A DNA stretch of 14,768 nucleotides, taken from Paracoccaceae bacterium. GTDB lineage: Bacteria; Pseudomonadota; Alphaproteobacteria; Rhodobacterales; Rhodobacteraceae. The notes under the pieces are model-generated. The model ran no database searches, was not told the DNA's origin, and saw only the letters and a list, made by a program, of their open reading frames with translations. Where the stretch lies: NCBI GenBank assembly GCA_009920815.1, contig RFZH01000031.1, forward strand, positions 1-14,768. The letters run 5' to 3'. Below are positions 7,342 to 14,346 of this stretch, piece after piece (position 1 is the first letter of the stretch; each line of letters starts with the position of its first letter). The position numbers and the translations under genes are program-made.

Positions 7342-7876
7342 GCGCCACAGCGCTAAGCGAAGGGCCACCTGTCACCAGCGTCCACCAAATTTTGCCGTTG
7401 CTTTCTTGGAACCAATGGAACCCCATTTCGGTGGCGTTGTCGTCCAAAATGACCCAGCGCGTATCGGGGTTTTCCATCCACGCGGACAATGTTGCAAGTT
7501 CGTTTTCATAGGTTTCTGATATTGCTTCGCCCAAGAAAACTTTATCATATCCAACGCGCTTGACGCGCTCAAGCGGTGATGACCCGTCTGATCCAAAATG
7601 CCAAGGGCGGTTTTGGACGGACATATCACGCGCATGGGTCGCAGCCGCAGCGTTTAGTTCGGCGTTCAATTCCAAAGGACCCGCGTTTGCCGATGCACGC
7701 AGCGCATTGACGGAATCAACCATCCTATATTGCAGCGTGGCTTCGTCTTGTTCCGCAAGATTATAGAATTTGGGCAGCGGCTTTCCGTCTGGGGCCAACC
7801 GAACCTCTTCGGCACCGCCACAAGCAGAGAGAATCGCAACAGCAATAATCGCAATTGTATGTCTAACGTAGTGCAT
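7328..7876 (-). CDS. CAP/SCP-domain (CAP1-like) lipoprotein
   Basis: A 182-residue lipoprotein: MHYVRHTIAIIAVAILSAC gives lipobox L-S-A-C19, placing it on the periplasmic face of a membrane. The CAP domain follows: residues MVDSVNALRASANAGPLELN (52-71), a conserved histidine H81 in ATHARDM, H93 in PWHFGSDGSSPLERVKRVGY, and GEAI (116-119) in place of the common G-E-N-I. H81, H93 and E117 would form the metal/active-site cleft of the superfamily. Bacterial CAP proteins have poorly defined roles, some linked to cell wall or outer membrane integrity. It sits between two L,D-transpeptidases, overlapping the first by 14 nt at the 3' end and divergent from the second, which supports an envelope role by context. 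Confidence 0.85.
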   Translation of the reverse strand: MHYVRHTIAIIAVAILSACGGAEEVRLAPDGKPLPKFYNLAEQDEATLQYRMVDSVNALRASANAGPLELNAELNAAAATHARDMSVQNRPWHFGSDGSSPLERVKRVGYDKVFLGEAISETYENELATLSAWMENPDTRWVILDDNATEMGFHWFQESNGKIWWTLVTGGPSLSAVALTAE

Positions 7877-7917
7877 TTCGCCCCCAAAATTGCATAATAG
7901 TCACTGTCTACAGTGCA

Positions 7918-8015
7918 AACAGTTGCTTATCAAACCCATATCGGCAGAGAATTGCTATATCACGTGAGTTTGAGTTGAGACTGTTTCATTGTTACCATAA
8001 CAGTTGCTCATCAAA
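7918..8015. repeat. 17-bp direct repeat pair in the divergent CAP/L,D-transpeptidase spacer
   Basis: AACAGTTGCTTATCAAA (7918-7934) recurs as AACAGTTGCTCATCAAA (7999-8015), one mismatch in 17, 81 bp apart. The first copy lies upstream of the minus-strand CAP gene and the second immediately before the L,D-transpeptidase ribosome site. They could be paired operators or the trace of a small duplication. Confidence 0.75.
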
Positions 8016-8026
8016 TGAGGAAAACC

Positions 8027-8620
8027 ATGACAGACTTTTCTAGACGCGGATTTGTTGCAGGTGTCGGCGCTGTTCTATCGACCCCAGCTTTGGCACAAAT
8101 CGATGCGGTTAATGCTGACCATACAACTGAAACTGAGCATGATGTAAGCGGCTCTATCCGTCATAACACGTCCAGTTTTCGTGCATTGGATTGGCGCCCC
8201 TATTTCAAAGATTTGTCCAAGGGTGCGATTCTTGTCGATATTTCATCAAGAGCCCTGCATTATTGGGCTCAGAACGAAGAAATTTATAAATTGTACCCCA
8301 CAAGTGTGCCATTGACTGATGAAATGACCCGACGTGGTCGTACCACAATCGTGCAAAAAGTTGATGGACCCAGCTGGCGCCCAACACCGTCTATGTTAAA
8401 GCGCAACCCAGAATGGCCAAGCTTTATTCCCCCTGGTCCTGATAACCCTTTGGGAACACATGCCCTTTATTTGTCTTGGACGTATTACCGTATTCACGGA
8501 ACACACGATACCCGCAAGATTGGCCGTAGATCCTCGAATGGTTGTATTGGATTATACAACGAACATATCGCTGAGCTGTTTGGAATGGCCAAGGTTGGCA
8601 CCCAAGTGTTGCTGATTTGA
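8027..8620 (+). CDS. Tat-exported L,D-transpeptidase (YkuD)
   Basis: A 197-residue protein from ATG 8027, preferred over ATG 8015 because GAGG at 8017-8020 sits 6 nt before it and because MTDFSRRGFVAG then forms a clean twin-arginine signal (S-R-R-x-F) with a cleavable PALAQ site. The YkuD domain occupies the C-terminal two thirds, with IHGT (H157) and S-N-G-C173-I, the canonical catalytic histidine and cysteine. RPTPSMLKRNPEWP and GPDNPLGTHALYLSW are typical of the alphaproteobacterial branch of this family, which builds 3-3 crosslinks in periplasmic peptidoglycan. Export folded via Tat is usual for this branch. Divergent from the CAP lipoprotein gene; it is the second L,D-transpeptidase within 1.8 kb and is quite different in sequence from the first. 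Confidence 0.9.
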   Translation: MTDFSRRGFVAGVGAVLSTPALAQIDAVNADHTTETEHDVSGSIRHNTSSFRALDWRPYFKDLSKGAILVDISSRALHYWAQNEEIYKLYPTSVPLTDEMTRRGRTTIVQKVDGPSWRPTPSMLKRNPEWPSFIPPGPDNPLGTHALYLSWTYYRIHGTHDTRKIGRRSSNGCIGLYNEHIAELFGMAKVGTQVLLI

Positions 8621-8748
8621 CATCCCTTTTCGTATTATCGTTAATCTAAAGATTGCATGATCCGCACAACTGGTTATATTACGGAAATTGTGGAAATCAG
8701 GAAAACCCTGACTAATACATCGTGTTTTGCGACTTATGAGGTAATAAA

Positions 8749-8837
8749 ATGAAAAAAATCGCTCTTGCCGCCGCTTTCGCAGTTGCAGCTACATAATCTT
8801 GTTGCTTTTGATCGCAGCTGCAGCAGGCAAAAAATAA
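8749..8837 (+). pseudogene. Small secreted/membrane protein, centre deleted and frame lost
   Basis: A good ribosome site (GAGG 8738-8741) precedes ATG 8749 and MKKIALAAAFAVAAT, a signal-peptide start, but the frame stops at TAA 8794-8796. One frame over, from 8793, the DNA reads IILLLLIAAAAGKK and stops at TAA 8835-8837, followed by a terminator. In Rhodobacterales I recall small proteins with just this MKK leader, a Glu/Ser/Gly-rich middle and a C-terminal LLLLLIAAA helix, about 60 residues long. Here the leader and tail survive and the middle is missing. The truncated 15-residue product would be only a leader. The family resemblance is from memory, so confidence is moderate; the frame break itself is plain. 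Confidence 0.6.
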
Positions 8838-8858
8838 TTTTTGCTGATACAGTTTATG

Positions 8859-8888
8859 AAAGCTGGTCCTATTTGGGCCAGCTTTTTT
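8859..8888 (+). terminator. Intrinsic terminator
   Basis: Stem AAAGCTGGTCC (8859-8869) pairs with GGGCCAGCTTT (8875-8885) over 11 bp including one G-U pair, loop TATTT, with six Ts at 8883-8888. It ends transcription from the small secreted-protein locus and insulates the biotin transporter genes downstream. Confidence 0.88.
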
Positions 8889-8954
8889 ATGTCATTTGAC
8901 AAATTTCCACAGTCTTGGTTAGGGGTGCATATGTGAACCTGATCAGAGTGCGTG

Positions 8955-9656
8955 ATGAAAAACTCCGAAATCAAAATAGAGGCGATTGAATTCGCAATTG
9001 ACGGTGTGGCTGTATTAGGGCCGCTGTCTGCGAATTTTATTGAAAAACGGATTTCGATTATTGGGCGCAATGGGTCCGGGAAATCGACGCTTGCGCGGCT
9101 TATGTCGGGGTTAATTACACCAACCCGGGGCCAAGTTCATATAAACGATATTGATATTGCAAAAGATCGCAAGGCCGCCTTGAAAACGGTTGGGATACTG
9201 TTCCAAAACCCTGATCACCAAATCATTTTTCCAACAGTTGGCGAAGAAATCGCATTTGGCTTGCGTCAACTTGGGTATTCCAAATCCGACGTCGAAGACA
9301 AGCTGCGGGCAATACTGGAACAGTTTGCCAAGCAAGACTGGTATAACCGAAATGTGATGACCTTTTCACAAGGCCAACGGCAATTGATTTGTTTGATGTC
9401 TGTGCTTGCCATGGAGCCAAAGGTTTTAATCCTTGATGAACCGTTCAGTGGCTTGGACATTCCGACCACCCGCGCATTGCGCGAAATTTTGGATAATCTT
9501 GACCAGACCATCATTCATATAACCCATGATCCTGCGGTTGCCACGAATGCGGACCGCGTGATTTGGATTGACGAGGGTTTGATCGTTAAGGATGGCCATC
9601 CATCCGATGTCCTTGCGCCGTTCATGGCAGCGATGGAGCAAGTGAATGTCCTATAG
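8955..9656 (+). CDS. bioM: Biotin ECF transporter ATPase (BioM)
   Basis: A 233-residue ATPase of the energy-coupling-factor type. ATG 8955 is used; a GTG directly before it (8952) is the only alternative and adds one residue. From ATG 8955: Walker A GRNGSGKST (37-45), Q-loop FQNPDHQIIF (about 83-92), which is characteristic of CbiO/EcfA proteins, signature FSQGQ (137-141) in place of LSGGQ, Walker B VLILDEPFSGLD (157-168) and H-loop in ITHD. It powers uptake with the membrane partner BioN and the substrate-binding BioY, whose genes follow directly; its stop abuts the bioN start with no gap (TAGATG). Assignment to biotin rests on the linked bioY. Confidence 0.9.
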   Translation: MKNSEIKIEAIEFAIDGVAVLGPLSANFIEKRISIIGRNGSGKSTLARLMSGLITPTRGQVHINDIDIAKDRKAALKTVGILFQNPDHQIIFPTVGEEIAFGLRQLGYSKSDVEDKLRAILEQFAKQDWYNRNVMTFSQGQRQLICLMSVLAMEPKVLILDEPFSGLDIPTTRALREILDNLDQTIIHITHDPAVATNADRVIWIDEGLIVKDGHPSDVLAPFMAAMEQVNVL

Positions 9657-10253
9657 ATGCTGAGTCTCACATACCCTCACCAAACCCGATTGCACCGTCT
9701 GGCCGCAGGGCCAAAGATGATACTTTTGTGCGTATTGACCAGTCTCTTGTTTGGAATATCAGATCCTGTATCGGGTGTCGCCATAGCCCTTTGCGTTATC
9801 TTGGTCTATGCGGCACTTGGCGTTCGTTTTTTTATAAAAGGTATGCGCGTACTGATTGGTTTGTGGCCATTTTTGATTTTGATTGGGGCATGGCATATTT
9901 GGTTGGCTGATTATCACCAAGGCATCATTATTTTGTCGCGGTTAATATCTGCGGTTGCGCTGGCAAATTTGGTGACGATGACGACGCGGTTGCAAGATAT
10001 GATTGATTTCCTTGTCCGTGTGTCTAGACCGGCGCGCTGGTTTGGTCTGTCACCACAGGCGATCGGAATTGCGATTGCCTTGGTTATTCGTTTCATTCCG
10101 GTTTTGGTTGCACGTGCACAACACTTGTCAGTGGCCTATCGCGCGCGTTCTGGCAAACGCGCGAGCTGGCGCATTATTTTACCCCTTGTCTTTTCTGTTC
10201 TAGATGATGCAGACAACATCTCGAATGCGCTGCGTGCACGCGGCGGCATCTAA
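9657..10253 (+). CDS. bioN: Biotin ECF transporter membrane component (BioN)
   Basis: A 198-residue CbiQ/EcfT-family membrane protein. Hydrophobic helices lie near residues 20-35, 40-58, 65-84, 90-106 and 135-152. The two coupling motifs that dock into the ATPase grooves are A-R-S at 163-165 (YRARSGK) and A-R-G at 194-196 (ALRARGG), the second almost at the C-terminus as in other BioN proteins. Start ATG 9657 follows the bioM stop immediately, so translation is probably coupled. About 200 residues, short relative to EcfT but normal for BioN. Confidence 0.9.
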   Translation: MLSLTYPHQTRLHRLAAGPKMILLCVLTSLLFGISDPVSGVAIALCVILVYAALGVRFFIKGMRVLIGLWPFLILIGAWHIWLADYHQGIIILSRLISAVALANLVTMTTRLQDMIDFLVRVSRPARWFGLSPQAIGIAIALVIRFIPVLVARAQHLSVAYRARSGKRASWRIILPLVFSVLDDADNISNALRARGGI

Positions 10254-10273
10254 AAGCACTTGGGGACTTCAAG

Positions 10274-10819
10274 ATGGAAAGATCAATTGTGTTGGTCGCA
10301 CTGTTTGCAGCACTTATTGCAGCATTGGGATTAATTCCAAAAATTATGCTAACCAGCGGTGTACCAATAACGGCACAAAGCTTGGGCATCATGCTCTGCG
10401 GTACAGTATTGGGGGCAAAGCGCGGCGGGGCTGCCGCATTGTTGTTCGTCCTGCTTACGCTTGCGGGCTTGCCGTTACTCGCGGGCGGACGTGGGGGGCT
10501 TGGTCTTCTGGCAAGTCCGACCGTCGGGTTTATCATTGGCTTTCCCCTTGCTGCCTTTGCTGCCGGTTGGATCATGGAGCGTTTTCAGCGCCAGAACATC
10601 CTTGTTGTGGGTATCCTGGCATCCATTGTGGGCGGTATCATCGTGCTTTATATTCCCGGCGTTTTGGGCATGTCAGCTGTGTTAGGGAAATCATTGTCGG
10701 ATGCACTTGTTCTTATGTTGCCTTTTATCACAGGTGATTTGATCAAAGCTGCGCTTGCCGGTTTCATAACGCAGGCAATTCATCGCGCGCGTCCGCATCT
10801 GTTGCTATCGCGTCATTAA
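10274..10819 (+). CDS. bioY: Biotin-binding transporter subunit BioY
   Basis: A 181-residue integral membrane protein of the BioY family, which binds biotin in the membrane and works alone or with BioMN. Family features: VPITAQSLGIMLCGTVLGAKRG (about 30-51), the glycine-rich loop GLPLLAGGRGGLG (66-77), SPTVGFIIGFPLAA (81-94) corresponding to the usual G-P-T-x-G-Y-L-x-G-F, and GDLIKAALAG near 158-167. Six hydrophobic helices are apparent. GGGGAC at about 10261-10266 is a loosely spaced ribosome site. It ends 2 bp before the stop of the convergent thiolase gene. No BioR-type box (TTATMKATAA) was found upstream of bioM. Confidence 0.93.
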   Translation: MERSIVLVALFAALIAALGLIPKIMLTSGVPITAQSLGIMLCGTVLGAKRGGAAALLFVLLTLAGLPLLAGGRGGLGLLASPTVGFIIGFPLAAFAAGWIMERFQRQNILVVGILASIVGGIIVLYIPGVLGMSAVLGKSLSDALVLMLPFITGDLIKAALAGFITQAIHRARPHLLLSRH

Positions 10820-10821
10820 GA

Positions 10822-11943
10822 TCAGCCTTTGAAAACGGCGGCGGTTCCTAATCCGCCGGCGGCGGCTATTGCGGCTAATCCTGTTTTTCCTGTCCCTAAA
10901 AGGTCGTGAAACAGGCGCACAGCAAGAATTGCGCCAGAGGCCCCAATCGGGTGCCCGCGCGCCAAAGCCCCACCTTTTAGATTGACTTTTGCGGGGTCTA
11001 GCCCGCTGTGATGGCAGCATAAATATGCTTGTGCTGCATAGGCCTCCATCATTTCAACCTGGTCTATGTCGCCTGTGGTAAGATTATGGTGTGTCAAAAC
11101 GGCCTTAATGGCGTCCACAGGGGCCAACGCGGGTCGCCTAGGATCTGCGCCCAAAGACACCCCGCCGACATAGGTAACGCCCTGCAAACCGTTATCTGCA
11201 GCGATGCTTGGATGAACCATTACAGCAAAGGCGGCTGCGTCAGCAGCCACAGCAGTATTGGCAAAGGTCACGGTGCCTGACACTATTTTCGCCCGATCAC
11301 AAATTTTACGGTTTAATGTACGGGCATAGGGGTCGCGAACGCCAGACGTGCCTAATTCTACGATTTCTTTTTCAAGATCAGATTGATGGAATATCGCTTT
11401 TCGATGGCTTTCGATGGCCCACGCGTCTTGGGTGTGTTTACTAAGGTCGTGGTCTTGGGCAACGCATGCCATCGCAAAATCGGGATCAGGATCTTGATCC
11501 GATGTCGGCGCAAAAGCTGGCCGGTAATAGGGCAGTGGCGGTAAAGTTGACGAGCTGTTTTTCAACCTGAGTGGTCGCTGTGAATGGCTTTCCACGCCGC
11601 CAACGACGACGACCTTTGCTTGCCCTGAGGTGATGAGCGCAGCACCCAAATTAAAGGCGTCCAGACCGCCAATGCATTGACGATCAATAGAAAGTCCCGC
11701 AACGCGATCAGGCAAGCCCGCCGCAAGGGCGCAGTACCGCGCAGGGTTACCGCCTCCGCCCAAGGCATTCGAAAGGATAAGCTCATCAACGTGATCGCGG
11801 CTCAGGTTGGCGGCACGCAGAACGCGACCAATAACTGGGGCAGCAAGGGCGCCGATATCAAAGTTGGATAGGCTGCCACCACGGGGGGCGACGATTGTCC
11901 GGAATCCAGAGAGAATGATTGGCGCGCTTTTGGGCAATGTCAT
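10822..11943 (-). CDS. Atypical thiolase-family protein lacking second catalytic cysteine
   Basis: A 373-residue thiolase-superfamily protein. The nucleophile region SIDRQCIGGLDA (C90) and the oxyanion histidine motif ALARGHPIGASG (H331) are conserved. The second catalytic cysteine, expected in a C-x-G-G-G-x-G motif, is Ala: residues 359-366 read IAAAGGLG (A360 at the Cys position). The NEAFA motif is MEAYA (299-303), replacing the asparagine that holds the catalytic water. Such changes argue against ordinary acetoacetyl-CoA condensation or cleavage, though C90 could still be acylated. The start overlaps the upstream ligase stop (ATGA, 4 nt), so the two are co-translated. It converges on bioY. 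Fold is certain, reaction unknown. Confidence 0.85.
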   Translation of the reverse strand: MTLPKSAPIILSGFRTIVAPRGGSLSNFDIGALAAPVIGRVLRAANLSRDHVDELILSNALGGGGNPARYCALAAGLPDRVAGLSIDRQCIGGLDAFNLGAALITSGQAKVVVVGGVESHSQRPLRLKNSSSTLPPLPYYRPAFAPTSDQDPDPDFAMACVAQDHDLSKHTQDAWAIESHRKAIFHQSDLEKEIVELGTSGVRDPYARTLNRKICDRAKIVSGTVTFANTAVAADAAAFAVMVHPSIAADNGLQGVTYVGGVSLGADPRRPALAPVDAIKAVLTHHNLTTGDIDQVEMMEAYAAQAYLCCHHSGLDPAKVNLKGGALARGHPIGASGAILAVRLFHDLLGTGKTGLAAIAAAGGLGTAAVFKG

Positions 11944-13199
11944 ATTACGTCCGCCAGTCGTTTTAGATCAGGTTTGCCAGAGCCGAGGATTGGCCATTCA
12001 TTTGGGGTAAAGATAATGTATCTCGATGGCCTCAGATAGGGTGGTAAATCCTGATTTGCCTGCGCTCTCAGAACCGCCTGTAATTCCGGATTTTCGCTTG
12101 CAATGCAAACTGTAACACGTGCCCCGCGCAGTGGGTCTAGGGTTGGCAGAACCGCACAGGCGTGAACGTCATTATGTGTCAGGCACCACGTTTCAATGTC
12201 TTCGGGAAAGACATTTTTGTCCGAAACCGTAAACATGCGCGAGGCACGGCCAGAAATGAATAAATGCCCTTTTTCGTCAAAGTATCCCCGTTCACCAACG
12301 GTAAGCCAGCCTTGATTCCATTTTGTGTCAGTCGATGCGCCAAGGGAATATCCTTGAAAAAGATAAGGTGAGCGCACCCAAATTTCGCCAACCCCTGTTT
12401 CAGGGATAACGTCGTGCAGCTGGATCTCAACACCTGAAAATGGCTTGCCGACCGAAAGGGGCGGGCTGGTTGCATCAGATATCGAGATAAAGCTGGTTTC
12501 GGCAGCCCCGTAGAATTGCCATATCTGTGCATTCGGCGCGAGTGTCGTAATCAACGCGCGTGTTGTTTCATCAAGCTTGCCGCCACCAATCATGATATGG
12601 AAGAGATGGGCTAAATGATTTCCTTTTGCCCGCAAGGCTAAAATGCGCATTTGTGTTGGTGTTGCGTATAAAACAGTCACCTTGTGCGCATTTAGCGCAC
12701 CCAGTGGGTCATTTTGACCATGAACAGGCAGATAGGTCGCACCATTGTGTATCGCTTCACACGCTGCATATAGCGTCAAGGAATGACCCAATGTACCAAG
12801 GGTTGCGTAAATCTGCGCTGCATTGCCAAATCTTTGTTGATTGATGGAAAAGCTTTTTATCCAGCTTTCACAGGTTCGTGCAATGCGTTTAGGTGCAGCA
12901 GTTGTTCCACCTGTTTGACAGTGGAGCAGCGGGTCGCAAGCTGTTTTTATAACGTCTAAGGTCGTCTCGCTGATAATTACATCGCCCAACTGATCACGAA
13001 GGGCGGCAAATAAGGCTGCCAGTGCAGTTGCTTGATCCGCGAGCGGTACTTTGCCCAGTTGAGGATCGATGCTTTGAACCAGATTATAGTCTGTCACGCC
13101 GCCATCTGACGCAATGATTTTTGCACGCTTGTGCCATTGAAATGTCCGGGTTTGTGACACGGTTTGACCCAAAATAAAAAAATCGGTTGTGCCAAGCAC
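11940..13199 (-). CDS. Short acyl-CoA ligase (adenylate-forming, ANL superfamily)
   Basis: A 419-residue adenylate-forming enzyme, shorter than the usual 500-550 because the N-terminal subdomain is reduced. Motifs: P-loop T96-G-G-T-T-A-A-P-K104, adenine-binding YGAAE (230-234) in FYGAAETSF, hinge region GERGYFDEKGHLFISGRASRMF (302-323), and the C-terminal catalytic lysine K409 in LGSGKPDLKRL. It should activate a carboxylic acid with ATP and load it on CoA. Substrate is not readable; facing a biotin transporter and coupled to a thiolase, a biotin-like or pimeloyl-like acid is a guess. Start GTG 13199 is the only conventional start after the preceding stop in this frame and has no clear ribosome site; it lies 33 nt after the response regulator. 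Confidence 0.85.
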   Translation of the reverse strand: MLGTTDFFILGQTVSQTRTFQWHKRAKIIASDGGVTDYNLVQSIDPQLGKVPLADQATALAALFAALRDQLGDVIISETTLDVIKTACDPLLHCQTGGTTAAPKRIARTCESWIKSFSINQQRFGNAAQIYATLGTLGHSLTLYAACEAIHNGATYLPVHGQNDPLGALNAHKVTVLYATPTQMRILALRAKGNHLAHLFHIMIGGGKLDETTRALITTLAPNAQIWQFYGAAETSFISISDATSPPLSVGKPFSGVEIQLHDVIPETGVGEIWVRSPYLFQGYSLGASTDTKWNQGWLTVGERGYFDEKGHLFISGRASRMFTVSDKNVFPEDIETWCLTHNDVHACAVLPTLDPLRGARVTVCIASENPELQAVLRAQANQDLPPYLRPSRYIIFTPNEWPILGSGKPDLKRLADVI

Positions 13200-13232
13200 A
13201 TACCGCTTTTGAATTGGTTTGTCATGTTTTGG

Positions 13233-13862
13233 TTAGAACAGACCTTCTTCTTTTGCGAACAATGCCGCTTGGGTCCGGTTGCCTGCGCCAATTTTGCGGT
13301 ACAGTGTTTTGACGTGCAATTTAATTGTGGGCTCTTGTAAATCTAAATCACGAGCAATCTCTTTGTTTGATTTGCCCTGCGATAGCCCCTCGAGAACTTG
13401 TAGCTCGCGGCGTGACAGTTTTTCGGCCAGTGGGTTTGGCGCGACGTCTTCTTCTTCTTGCGTCATAAAGTCGATTGGCGCGTATTGTTCACCCATCGCC
13501 ATAAAGCGTACAGCGTTCACCAGTGTTTTTGCGGACAACGTTTTCGGAACAAACCCCGCGGCACCCTTGGCCAAGGCTTCTTCGGCCACGTTTTTTGTTG
13601 CGATGCCAGACATTAATGCAACCCGCTGGCCCCCATTGTGTGCCAAAGCTTTTTTAAGGCCATTCAATCCATTCATCCCTGGCATGTTATAATCAAGCAT
13701 GATCAAATCGAACGGACCCTTTGTATCCATACACGCGACTGCGCCATCAAAATCGGACGCGGTCACCGTCTCGATATTTCCTTCGCCTTGAAGGAACATA
13801 ACGAGCGTATCTCGTAGTAGGTCGTGGTCGTCTGCAATTAGAATTTTCATTTTGTACGCCAT
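13233..13862 (-). CDS. LuxR-type two-component response regulator
   Basis: A 209-residue NarL/FixJ-class regulator. The receiver domain spans about residues 5-122 with acidic pair D11-D12, phosphoacceptor D57 in MLDYNMPGMNG, S85 and K107 in FVPKTLS. The C-terminal LuxR helix-turn-helix is at about 148-206: LSRRELQVLEGLSQGKSNKEIA, then LDLQEPTIKLHVKTLYRKIG. It binds DNA on phosphorylation by a sensor kinase that is not in the window. Two starts are possible, ATG 13862 and ATG 13850 (MKILIADDH); neither has a clear Shine-Dalgarno. It probably heads an operon with the ligase and thiolase, and it is divergent from an oxidoreductase-like gene across a palindrome-rich spacer, which may contain its own binding sites. 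Confidence 0.92.
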   Translation of the reverse strand: MAYKMKILIADDHDLLRDTLVMFLQGEGNIETVTASDFDGAVACMDTKGPFDLIMLDYNMPGMNGLNGLKKALAHNGGQRVALMSGIATKNVAEEALAKGAAGFVPKTLSAKTLVNAVRFMAMGEQYAPIDFMTQEEEDVAPNPLAEKLSRRELQVLEGLSQGKSNKEIARDLDLQEPTIKLHVKTLYRKIGAGNRTQAALFAKEEGLF

Positions 13863-13957
13863 AAAACTGTTAAAATAGGTCTGGATCTATTATGTTGAAA
13901 AATCAAAAACTGCACAAGAACATTTCATGAAATCAATGAGATAACAGTTAGCAAAAT

Positions 13958-13973
13958 ATATACTAAAGTATAT
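13958..13973. promoter_or_regulatory. Palindrome ATATACT-AA-AGTATAT, operator candidate
   Basis: Two perfect 7-bp arms with a 2-bp spacer, a 7-2-7 layout like that bound by some NarL-class regulators, about 95 bp upstream of the response regulator start. Related copies lie at 14251-14266, 14271-14287 and 14309-14323. Being AT-only apart from one C/G pair per arm, it could arise by chance. Confidence 0.35.
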
Positions 13974-14182
13974 TTATCTATTAATTAGTGTGAGATAGAC
14001 ACCACTATGTGGTTGAAATTTAGAATTATGATCTCCTCAAACTGATAGAAATCACTTACTTTTGGTATGGTGATTTTGTTCTTGATGATCAGTTTTTGTA
14101 AATCGTCGCGGCAACATAGCGTAATTAGTATTAAATCAGAGATGATAATATTCTGAAATACCAAGGCGCTTGTGTCCGCCCT

Positions 14183-14216
14183 AACTTTGGGTGGTATCTG
14201 CCAAAGTTTTCGCTTT
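14183..14216 (+). terminator. Terminator-like inverted repeat in gene-free DNA
   Basis: AACTTTGG (14183-14190) and CCAAAGTT (14201-14208) form a perfect 8-bp stem with a 10-nt loop, followed by TTCGC and a T-run from 14214. No upstream plus-strand gene explains it, so it may end a short untranslated RNA starting somewhere after 14000, or be a regulatory palindrome. The stem is only moderately GC-rich. Confidence 0.3.
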
Positions 14217-14346
14217 TTTACCTCCTAAAGGACTGTGAAAAAGTCCAAAATATACCAAAGAATATATCCATATACTTAAAAGTTATATGGCCTTCGGGAT
14301 ATAATTGTTATAACTTTAGTATAAATATTGATTGGAGTGGCTTTAA

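Larger units (their letters stand above)
13863..14346. other. AT-rich divergent intergenic region with multiple palindromes
   Basis: 484 bp without a convincing gene, clearly richer in A and T than its neighbours. It holds four related palindromes of TATACT...AGTATA type, a nested inverted repeat at 14039-14095 (AAACTGAT/ATCAGTTT around AAATCAC/GTGATTT), an 8-bp inverted repeat at 14183-14208 with a T-run shortly after, and a GGACT/AGTCC hairpin at 14230-14246. It must contain the promoters of the response regulator (leftward) and the oxidoreductase-like gene (rightward). I see no convincing sigma-70 boxes to place exactly. Confidence 0.7.

Noticed and set aside
8700..8955. BioR operator upstream of bioM
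   Set aside because: No TTATMKATAA-like site found by eye between the terminator and the start codon.
10204..10737. 177-codon plus-strand frame overlapping bioN end and bioY
   Set aside because: Cys/Arg/His-rich shadow translation; bioY in the alternative frame has full family similarity.
13094..13291. Minus-strand frame across the regulator end and ligase start
   Set aside because: It overlaps both genes in another frame; although it has an ATG near the ligase start, the ligase motifs are all in the GTG 13199 frame. A start-region frameshift error at the run of seven Ts/As near 13175 was considered but not needed.
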